A stretch of DNA of 64,000 nt. Origin: Otis tarda (taxonomy: Eukaryota > Chordata > Aves > Otidiformes > Otididae). Positions 1 to 9,615 of this stretch are shown here, in pieces. The DNA lies in assembly GCA_026413225.1 (NCBI GenBank), contig CM048552.1, positions 163,072,053 to 163,136,052 on the forward strand. Direction: 5' to 3'. The position numbers were made by a program, and so were the translations under genes. The notes beneath the pieces were generated by a model. It made no database searches. It had not been told where the DNA came from and was given only the letters and a program-made list of their open reading frames with translations. The first letter of the stretch is position 1. Each line of letters starts with the position of its first letter.

Positions 1-2145
1 TGTTTTCTTGAGTACTTACTATATTTCAGACAACACCAAATAGACTGATTAAAAGCATGGTTTTTTTGTTATTTGAGCATAGACTGCAGAATTTATGTAT
101 GTATATGTGTTCACATATAGGTATATATAAAAATGGGAATAAGTGTTTTCTTAATTATTATCCATCTCAGTGTTTATATAAGTATGATTAGTCTTTTTTA
201 ATGAAATGGTAGAAGTATTTTTTTTCTATGTTCCCACTTTGATAAGACTCAAAAGCTACTGATGTTTGCTATATTTAGAAGATAACTTATTATCAGGATT
301 ATTTTATTTGTTTATTCATGTTTCACTTATCATCCATCACACTGTCTGATTTTGACAAGAGCTTATAGGATGTGGTCTTGTCCCTTTTCTCATACTGTCA
401 TTAGAAGCTGTCCTTCTAGCATACTTTTCTGTCATTGTTTGTAGTTGTTTCATCAGGTTTCTTTTCTCCTCCAGTCCTCCAGACAAAAAGAAAAATTGCA
501 AAAATATTTCAACCCAAACCCAAGCCCAAACTAAACTGCACACAAAAAAAACCCAACCAAACAAAAAAAAACCCTTCTCGTCCTGTTGCCCTGAATTGTA
601 AGACTTAAAACACTCCTCTTTCTCTGCTGTTTTTGGGGGGGGGGGGTTGGGTTGGTTTTTTTTGTGTGTGTGTTTTTTTTGGTTGGTTTTTTTTTTACAC
701 CAGTACTCCAGTCAAAATGTAACTAAATCATATCTTCCCTTTAGTAAGTCTTGATTCTTGCTCCATCATATCTTTTCTCCATCTTAGAGCCTCTCTTCTT
801 CAGCTCAATCTTGATTTTGCTTCATTCTATACTGCTAAAGCTCTGTTTGGAGGAGCTGAAATTGAGCCCTCACTTATGAAAAAAGATACATGATCCATGA
901 CATGCCTATGAAGACAAATTTGTGTCGTGATTTTAATTGTTTTTTTTTTTTGGCTGGTTTTCTAAAAATAGCATCAGAGATGAGAAATACAGATCTGATT
1001 TTCCTTCATGTTATTGCAGAGTCAGAGGGAAATATATACCTTCCTGGAAAATGAGAAGGAGGAGAAACAAACAAACCAACCTTGTGCAGCTAGGGCCACT
1101 TGAACGTCTCAATTGTTCTAAACAATGTCGATGACTCATATGCTTCAGTAATTTCTAATGTTCTACTCCTGTTTGCAAAATTACCAATGTAACATGTCAG
1201 AGCTTGCTGAGTGATAAAAATAATATTTCACTACAGCTTTCAACTGTCAAAGCTTTGTGTTGGAGAGTGGGAGGAATCCAATACTGGAATCTAAACAAAA
1301 CAGTCTTAATATGGTTGTGAAGGCAACCATGTATCAAAGTATATGTCCCAAATTTTATTTCCTCTCCCCCTCTGCATTGTTTTTCATCACAGCCAGTGCA
1401 GCAGAGCCTAGAGCACTATGAATATCAAAAAGGTACTCACTAAAACTCATGTCAAAATAAATACATCTTGGACAGAGGAACACATACTAATGAGAAAATA
1501 TTTGTCAAAAATATTTTGGCTAGCTCTGGTTAATAGACCCTAAATAATCCTTATTGCTTCCCCACAATGAAAGCAACATCCTGAGTTGTCATTGTATATT
1601 TTTGAGATATACAATCAAGAACAATTTCAGTAGTACAGTGTGTTAGGATACTGCATACTTTTTAGATTTTAGACAATAACTTCTAAAACACCTTGTTTAG
1701 AAATACTACTGGGTATGCAGTTATTATTCAAGCAATTAGTATAAAATATGCAAAACGAATAAGAGCAAGGATAGGCAATACAATTGTTGAAGTTTCTTGA
1801 AGAAGATAAAAAAAAAGTCAGAAGTATTTGTTAATTGTTTTCTTACTTGTAATATTGCCCATTTTATAAAACCAGCATAAATTTATCAGTATTCAAACAA
1901 CGCTCAAAATGTTCAACATCACTTTTATTTCTATTGCAATGATTTTTTTTTGCAAAGTAAAATTTAAAATGCAATGCAAAAGTAGAGAACTTTGTTTTAT
2001 ACTTTATTATGAAGACATCATTATCCTTTCCTTTGTCACAAGGAGCATTGTTTTATCTTCAGGAATTTGTCTCTTACTTGTTATTGCTGCCAATATAGCA
2101 TTTTGAAAAAGTATTTGAGCCATTAAATAATGACTTAAGATGTTG
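1..2145. other. AT-rich unique DNA, no gene seen
   Basis: About 2.1 kb of AT-rich sequence before the first LTR. The open frames here are short (75 codons or fewer), lack recognisable domains and have the composition of random AT-rich DNA. The only distinct structure is an A/C-rich tract near 541-573 followed by a G/T-rich tract at 632-697. Confidence 0.6.
632..697. repeat. G/T-rich low-complexity tract
   Basis: A run of eleven or so G residues is followed by TTGGG/TTGG blocks and long T runs with a short GT repeat. It is strongly strand-asymmetric. An A/C-rich tract of roughly complementary composition lies about 60 bp upstream (541-573), so the pair could form an imperfect hairpin. Confidence 0.7.
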
Positions 2146-2150
2146 AAATG

Positions 2151-3458
2151 TGTTGTGGTTTAATCCCAGCTGGTAACTAAGAACCACACAGCTGCTTGCT
2201 CACTCCCCTCCCCACTCTGCCAGCAGGATTTGGGGAAGAGAACTGGAAGGGTAAAAGTGAGAAAACACATGTGTCATAGTTCAGCCCTGATTGGGACCAG
2301 ACTATGCAGTCTCTCTCTCACTCCCCCCACCCTCAGAGAGAATAGGGGGAGATAATATAAGGAAAAACGGCTTGAGGTTTGAGATAAGGACAGGGAGAAA
2401 ATCCTTAATGTTACCATCACAGGCAAAACAGACTCGACTTGGGGAAAACTATTGATTCATTACTACAAACAGCAGGATAATGAGACAGAGAACAAGATAA
2501 CCTCCCTCCACCCCTCCCTCTTCCCAAGCTTAACATTATCTCTACTACCTTCCTCTCCCGAGTGACACAGGTGGGAAGAGGGAATGGGGGTTGTGGTCAG
2601 TTCATCATACGTTGTTTCACGCTGCTGCTTCATGGTTGGGGGAAGAACTCCTCACATTCCTCCCCTGCTCTGTTGTGGGGTCCCACCCATACGCCACAGT
2701 CCTTCGTGAAACTGCTCTGGCATGGGTGTCACGAACCGATAAAGGTCCGGTTGTGAGAGGTACGAATTTCTCGGTTACAGAGAAACAGGGTTTTTTTCTG
2801 TTTTCCCCTTCTTAAATACGTTATTGCAGAGGCGTTATCATGGGACATTCTGCTACCAATCGGCTTGGCCTTGGCCAGCGGCAGGTCTGCCCTAGGCCCG
2901 GCCGAGTCCACTGAACAAAGGGGAGCAACTTCTAGGAGTTTCCTACAGAAGCTACCACCTTAGGCCCACCCTCACTAAACAAAACCACAACAGCATGGGT
3001 GGAGATAAGAACAGTTTAATAATTTGAAAAAAAAAAAAGTCATTAAAAGAAAAATAGCAGAGAGAAATAAAACCCAAGAAAGACAAGTGATGAAAATGAA
3101 AACAATTGCTCACCACCAATCAACGGATGCCCAGCCATTTCCCAAGCAGCAGCCCCTCAGCCAATCTTCCCTGTAGTTTATTGCGGAGCATGATGTCATA
3201 TGTTATGGAATATCCCTTTGGTCAGCTGGAGTCAGCTCTCCCAGCTGTGTCTCCTCCCAGCATTTTGTGCACCCCCCAGCCTACTTGCTGGTGGGGTGAT
3301 GTGAGGCACAGAAAAGGCCTTGACTCTATGTAAGCATTGCTCAGCAATAGCTAAAACATCCCTGTATTATCAACTCTGCTTCCAGCACCAATCTAAAATA
3401 TAGCCCTGTATTACCTACTATGAAGAAAATTAACTCTACTCAAGCCAAAACCAGCACA
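2151..3458 (-). mobile_element. Solo LTR, family B, split by a nested LTR
   Basis: An endogenous retrovirus LTR lying in reverse orientation, present as 2151-2271 and about 2998-3458. The ends are TGTTGTGGTT on the left and CCAGCACA on the right, i.e. the TGT...ACA termini of an LTR. The flanks are AAATG (2146-2150) and AAGTG (3459-3463), a 5-bp target duplication with one mismatch. Without the insertion it would be about 580 bp. The text (TTTAATCCCAGCTGG, GAGATAAGAACAGTTTAAT, CAATTGCTCACCACC) resembles a very common avian LTR type; I do not assign a database name. No internal retroviral genes flank it, so it is a solo LTR left by LTR-LTR recombination. It is older than the nested family A copy. 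Confidence 0.85.
2272..2992 (-). mobile_element. Solo LTR, family A, shortened form with a foreign core
   Basis: Family A LTR in reverse orientation inside the family B LTR. It starts TGTCATAGTTCAG and ends AACCACAACA. The flanks ACATG (2267-2271) and GCATG (2993-2997) are a 5-bp target duplication with one mismatch. It is 721 bp, against about 1147-1167 bp for the complete copies at 15.2 and 60.7 kb. Both outer thirds match those copies, but roughly 440 bp of the middle are missing and replaced by about 63 bp (2728-2790) with no counterpart in them. The AATAAA that the other copies carry near 61652 is mutated here. No coding content. Confidence 0.87.
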
Positions 3459-3463
3459 AAGTG

Positions 3464-6400
3464 GCATTGTTATGTTATGTTACTGCTATAATTTATTTTA
3501 ATGTCAAGACTCCTTGTTTAACTTTGCAGATTGTTGTAATGGGGAAAACACTGGGAAAACCATTAGAATGTGAGGGAAAAAAAAAAGGATCAGCATATTA
3601 AATATTAGGGCTACCTGTATGCCAAAAGTTTGGGTTGGATCACAGTATTCTGCTTTAAAGCTAGAGTGAAAGGAGAGTTGGCTTATAGCACTAGAAGTGC
3701 TAAAATTAAGCAGTATACTGCTCAAAGTGACATTATTCTGCAGTAAGTGTCCTAATGCATTTAGTGAGGTATTATTGTATACTCATTATGAGCCAATTGA
3801 TTTTTAATTGACCATTTGCCCATAGGAGGTGATTTTCTTTTTTATTTTAAAGACAAATAAAGTAACAATAGGGTTGTTCTGTGGTTGCTTTTTTTTTTAA
3901 TTGTCATCAGTCATTGAGGTAAAGAGTGGGCAAGTAGCTTATATGTCAAGGCAGGTAAATTTTTAAAACTGTGCCACAAGGTTGTTAAATTAATACACTT
4001 AATGAGACATAGAAATTATTTCAATTTCTGATCAAGGCTTTTGGGACCAATTACCCAGCTGGAATAAATCAGTAGCTTTGTTGAAGGAAATTTTTTTTTT
4101 TTGTATCTTTTTCACTATAGATGGAAAGTAACTTTATTTCTCATACTTTGGAAGGAAGGTAATGACTGACAGCACACAGCTTGAATATCTATAGAGTAGG
4201 GACTCTTTGGGTTTTTTTTTTTTTTTTTTTTTTCACTATTTCTAGGATTCTTGAGGCTTGATTCTTGATCAGGAGCTCTTGCTGAATACCACAGTTAATA
4301 ACAGAATAAATGCTTTCAGTCTTTGTTAAAAACTCATCTATGTGAGAGACATGCAGTGAAAACTGAATGCAGGAAGGCTGGATCTATTTTGGAGTTAAGG
4401 AAATAATAGAAATTATGAGCAGAGTCAAGGAGTGAGATGGGACATAAAAGCTTGAGAATGCAGAAAAGTGGAATAACTGACTATATTTTTTTTTCAGATA
4501 CATATACTTTATTGTGCTCAGATTGTGTTGCCAGAGAGATACAGCAATCCTCTTTAATTCTATAATATCAATTTTGGGTTTAGATGCATTGGAAATCTGA
4601 CTCTGTACCTTTTCAAAAAGCAAACTTGCTAGCCAAAATTCTAGTTTTATCAAAAGTCGTTCATGTAGATTTTTCAGCCAAAACTTAGTTAACATTTCTT
4701 CTAACTGTATGTAAACATCTTTATTTTTAAATGATAAATTATTAATTGCTAATTTTGATACAAATTTTCAGTTCACGCTTTATTTTTGGATTATATGTGA
4801 TAGCAAGTAATAAAAAGACATTTGAATAAAATATTTTTTTCATTTAAAAAAATAAAAAATCAATCTCTAAAAAAATCAAGCTTTCTACAAACTTTGAACA
4901 TGTGAAATGCCTCAAAGACTGATGTTTCTAATATGTATAGGAGTCTACTTTTTTTCAAGACAATGTTTATAATATATTGTAAGATTTTTTCTGTATTTTA
5001 TTCAAAGTTTTCTTTAAAATATTTTATTGACAGAAAAAAAAGCATAATGCATTTTTCTATCTCACACAGTTATATAATGTTTTTCATTGATAGAGTACAT
5101 GAGAATCGGGCTTGTGATCTTTGTAGACTGAACTAATTATGAAATGACAAAGATAAAGAAAAAAAGATTCTCTGTAGGTTACTTGAATTAACTAAAAAAT
5201 CACTAGCAATCAGTTACCAGGCATGTCTGTGATAGTGAATTCAAGATTCTGGGCACAATATTAACAAGTTCTAAAAATTATTTCTTATTGATGTGTAAGC
5301 AATTTTTATGATTAAATTATTCCAGTAGACATGAATTAGAATTGCTATACTACTGAATTTTTAATTTAGCATGGAAAGATTGAAATGCTGATCATGAATT
5401 CACATTTAAAAGTAAAATGGTAGTCAAAGCTAGGTACATTCATAAATTTTGTCAGATCACTAATGTTAATTATACATACACTGTTAAAGTAGATGTCAGC
5501 ATTTTACATCACAAAAAGACAAAAGAACATATTAGTGCATCTTGGTCCATTATGAAAGCTATTTTCATATCTCAAATGTCTTGAAATACCATTTTATTTT
5601 AAATAAAAGGTTTTTTTTATCTGATTCATACAGTTTTGAAGACTATGTTTATTTCATGACAACCTGGAAATAGCCCAGTAATTTTATTATGCCTCCACTA
5701 CAAATTAATGGAAGGTGGGTCATTGCTACAATGTTTTAAATATCCATTTTTAAATTTGTACCAAAAAAAGGCAATTGTTTTATTTTCTTTGTTATGTTGA
5801 CAGTATTCTTAAAAAAAATGAGTGCAAGCAGAAAATTATGAACAATATTCTAAACATTTTGGTTGACATTAAATTTCTAAACTCTGAACTCATCCAGAAT
5901 ATTAAGCTGAAATTATTAACCACTTATGCCTAAATACTAATTTCAATTCTTTTTAGTGTCTAACTCTAAACATCATTCAAGTACATTTAAAGTATTTTGT
6001 TTTATTAAATAGAATAAACTTTTCACTGAACAGTCCTCCTGCCTCTAATTGAAGTAGTAGTTTTGTTATACGACATCTCTAAAAAATACTTCTGTCCTTA
6101 CCTGTTACGCCTATCATCACAGACCTTTTTTTTTTTTCTTTAGGCTGTTTCAACATCATATTTCTCCCCTAAATTAATCTTTATTCAAATAAAAGAACAT
6201 TTTTCTTGGATTTGTGTTTAAATTGCAGAACTCTCTGCTGGATACTCAGAAACGGATGCAGAAACTGTCTAGAAATATTCACGGAAGAATGATCCAACAA
6301 GGACTGTTGAATAAAAACATATAGATGTAAAATCTAGCTCAAGAAGTCCTGATCCGTGGATTAGTGGAATGAGAAGAGGAACTTGGAGGATCTTGAAGAT

Positions 6401-7040
6401 AGGATTACAATATATTTGCTGTGATTCTGTATGTTTTATTTCTTCATCTTGTACTGTCAGAGACAGAGTGTTGGCTAATCCACAGCAGTTAACTTTGTCT
6501 TGAACTTTTAGTATTAGGATTATATATACTGATTACAGAGGTGGTAAAGATGTTCAAGATTTACAACATACTGGAAATAATTTTCTGTATAGAATGGAGT
6601 GAAGGAAAGCTTCAAAGATGGTCAGAGGCTATACCTCCCTCCCTAAATTGAGAGGTAGAGGGAACTAGATTTGCTTAGACTAGTGAAAACAAATGTAAGT
6701 GATGATGTAAAAGCAGCTTACTACCACTTGGAGAGGAGTTAGAGACGATGGAGCTAAATACTTATAAGCTGTGACAGATCATATGAAAAGGGAGAAGACC
6801 CATAAAATGTATCTTTGGAGGTTCTGATTACCAAATAGGACTTAGTGTTGGCTTCAAGGAAGAGTTTGGAGTATATGACCTCTTTTCCAAAGACATTGAT
6901 ACTTCTGTATTTAAAAATGAAGATACTGTAGGTTTAAAAATAGTTTGAAAAATGGAACACATCATGTCACGTAACAGTGTATAATATGTAGGAATGATAT
7001 ATAGGGAACATCCAAGTCAAAATGTTAGTAAAATAAAATA
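3464..7040. other. AT-rich unique DNA, no gene established
   Basis: About 3.6 kb of AT-rich sequence with no recognisable repeat family and no coding domain. It contains a run of about 22 T residues at 4212-4233. One weak exon-like stretch, a splice-acceptor-like CAG followed by 31 open codons at 6229-6324, is treated as a low-confidence finding only. Confidence 0.55.
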
Positions 7041-7132
7041 ATAGAATTACAGAATGATTTGGGTTGAAAGCCTTTCTTTATAGCAGAGATGTTCCAGCCC
7101 TCTGATGATTTTAGCGGCCCTCCTCTGGTCCA
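7041..7132 (-). mobile_element. CR1 LINE fragment (3' end, internally deleted)
   Basis: The reverse complement of a CR1 3' end (ATAGAATTACAGAATG, then GGGTTGAAAG) joins directly to a more internal CR1 stretch (GTTCCAGCCCTCTGATGAT, GGCCCTCCTCTGGTCC). The intervening 3' part of ORF2 and the 3' UTR are missing. Strongly decayed. Confidence 0.7.
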
Positions 7133-7297
7133 AAAATCTCATAGGGCATCTAAGTCCTTGCCCCTGTTCTCACTGTAATTTTTCTTTCTGGGAACCCTGG
7201 GAGATATACAATAGAAGGAGGTGAGACAATAAGAATAATAATTTAGTGAGATCAATACTGAGTTAAGGGTGAATTTCCTCAGATTACAAGGGATTTT

Positions 7298-7740
7298 TGT
7301 ATGCATGGTGCAGTCGATGTGCTGGAGGGAAGGAATGTCATCCAGAGGGACCTTGACGGGCTGGAGAGGTGGGCCTGTGAGAACCTGATGAAATTCAACA
7401 AGGCCAAGTGCAAGATCCTGCATATGGGTCAGGGCAATCCCAAATACAAACACAGACTGGGCAGAGAATGGATTGAGAGCAGCCCTGAGGAGTAGTACTT
7501 GGGGATACTAGTGGGTGGGAAGCTCAACATGATCCAGTAATGCATTCTTGCAGTCCAGAAAACCAACTGCATCCTGGACTATATAAAAAAAAGTGTGGCC
7601 AGCAGGTTGATGGACGTGATTCACCCCTTCTGTTCCACGCTTGAGAGGCCCGACCTGGAGTACTGTGTCCAGCTCTGGAGCCCCCAGCATAAGAAGGACA
7701 TTGACCTGTTGGAATGGGTCCAGACAAGGGTCACAAAGAG
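7298..7740 (+). pseudogene. CR1 LINE fragment, C-terminal ORF2 remnant
   Basis: Plus-strand CR1 truncated at both ends. It starts just after where the FADD reverse transcriptase motif would be (frame reads HGAVDVLEGRNVIQRDL) and continues through LERWACENLMKFNKAKC and EWIESSPEE, then meets a stop at 7493. Beyond that the same frame still reads as CR1 ([15 protein letters not shown]) with further stops, and it breaks off in the VQRRATKM region. The 3' UTR and octamer tail are absent, so the 3' side was lost after insertion. Dead copy. Confidence 0.85.
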
Positions 7741-7966
7741 GTTTCAAAATTAAAAAAATAAAAAATTCAAAATGAAACACATCAGTTTTGACTGAAAATC
7801 ATACTTTCAAAGTGATTTTGAAGCAAAAGTATTTAAAATAAAGGTTTCTAGATGAAGTATTTTATTGTCCTAATTTTATTAGCTGTATCATTTAATGGGA
7901 AAAAAAAGAGTTTTTGAACTGAAATGTATTTTTAATTTTTTTTTTAGTCTTGTAGGATATGAGATG

Positions 7967-8268
7967 CTGTTCCATGCAACTCAAGTTAAAGACACTTTGC
8001 ATTTCTATCTACCCTCTTTTAGTTTAAAATCATTACCCTTTGTCCTATCTCAACAGACCCTGCTAAAATGTTTGTCCTCATCTTTCTTACAAGCCCCTTC
8101 TAAGTATTGAAAGGCCGCAATAAGGCCTTCCTGGAGCCTTCTCTTCTCCAGGCTGAACAGCCTCAATTCTCTCAGCCTTTCTTCACATGAGAAGTGTTCC
8201 ATCCCTCCAATCATCTTTATGGCCCTACTCTGGATCTGTTCCAATAGGTCCATGTCTTTCCTGTACTT
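7967..8268 (-). mobile_element. CR1 LINE fragment, 3' ORF2 region
   Basis: The reverse strand encodes decayed CR1 ORF2: MDLLEQIQSRAIKMIGG, then [20 protein letters not shown], then the QYLEGACKKDEDK region. It lacks the 3' octamer end and begins on the left inside a region corresponding to HWNR. It is a separate copy from 7041-7132, since both cover the same part of CR1. Confidence 0.8.
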
Positions 8269-8670
8269 CAAGCATAATTTTCTTCAGGTGACATCTTGTA
8301 GTCTGTACTGTGCATTCACTAAATTGGTTTCAATCTCCGCTTCTCACACTATTTTCTGTTTCTAATAAACATTTCTATCACACATAATGCAGGTAGCCAG
8401 CTGGATGCCTGTTGAAGGTATTAGGCAGATGTGTGGGGAGATACTCCATGACTGCTGAATTGATCACTGTGTATTTCAGGTATCAGGCCTCAAAAAGTAA
8501 TACTTAAAAAGACAAATGCAAGTGTTGCAATGTTAGTTATGTCAATAAAATACCCCCAACACACAAACACAAACACACACACACACAAACACAAACACAC
8601 ACACACATCCTCCATTTAACAGAAAAAATATTGCTTGTGGTCTGTTATAAACCTGTGCATTGGGTGTAGG
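8269..8670. other. Spacer with a CA/CAAA microsatellite
   Basis: About 400 bp between a CR1 piece and the family C LTR. The only structure is a microsatellite at 8559-8607, made of CA runs interrupted by CAAA in a symmetric pattern, so the local array is itself duplicated. Confidence 0.75.
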
Positions 8671-9615
8671 TGTCAAGGTTTTGGCAGTGGGGGTATGCAG
8701 GGATGGCCTCTGCAGGCAGAGAGGAAGGGTTGCCCTATGCCAGACACAGCTTGTTCCAGTCAGCTCCAATGGACCCACCACAGGACACAGCTGAGCCCCT
8801 CAGACAAAATATTTAAGAAAAGGTAAAAAACATCGTGCAGCAGTTGTGAGAGAGAAGAGTGAGGAAGAATATGAGAGAAACAACCCTGTGAATACCAAAG
8901 TCAGTGAAGAAGCAGGATCAGGAGGTGCTCCAGGTGCCAGAGCAGAGACTCTCCTGCAGTCCGTGATGAAGACAATTGTGAAGCAGCTTGTTCCCCTGCA
9001 GCCTATGGAGGATCATGGTGGAGCATATATTCACACTGCATCCCATGGGGGACTCCATGCCAGAGTAGGTAGATATGCCTTGAAGGAAGCTGTGGTGCAT
9101 GGAGAGCCCATGCTTTCTAGCAGAAGCTGTGTCCATGGGTGACTCACACTAGAGCAGCATGTTCCTGATGGACTAGATCCTGTGGAAAGGACCCATGCTG
9201 CAGTAGATCTTGAAAGAACTGCAGCCCGTGGGAAGGACCCCATGCTGGACTAGGGAGAAGTGCGAGGAGGAAGGAAATAATTATGAACTGGTTGCTGTGC
9301 CACTTAGTAGGAAGAGGTGGTAGAGTTGGGAATGAAGTTGAATGAAGAAGGGCAGCTGAGAGGCAGAAGGGGTTTTGAGCTTTGGCTTTGTTTCTTACCA
9401 TCCCACTTCATTTTTTTTAATTGTAAATAAATTGAATTAATTTTCCCCAAGTGGAATTGATTTTGCCTGTGATGGTAATTGGTTAGTAAGCATTCTTTCT
9501 TTATCTTGACACATGAGCTTTTCCATCTTATTTTCTCTTCCTATCCTATTAAGGAGGGAGATTGAGAGACGAGTTGGGTGGGGCTCTGACAGTCAGCCAA
9601 GTGCAACCCACCGCA
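8671..9615 (+). mobile_element. Old solo LTR, family C (related to family A)
   Basis: A diverged plus-strand LTR starting TGTCAAGGTTTTGGCAG and ending near CCCACCGCA. The order of features matches the family A LTR: a TATA-like TATTTAAG at 8810-8817, a central part with CTGCAGCCTATGGAGG and CCCATGGGGG blocks, degenerate tandem units at about 9163-9254, AATAAA at 9426-9431, then TTTTCCCCAAGTGGA, TTTTGCCTGTGATGGTAA and a purine-rich stretch before the terminus. It resembles a widespread avian LTR type. I could not find a target duplication, consistent with age. No retroviral genes adjoin it. Confidence 0.75.

Noticed and set aside
4384..4695. 103-codon minus-strand frame
   Set aside because: Low-complexity composition typical of AT-rich noncoding DNA; no domain, no splice context and no repeat relation.
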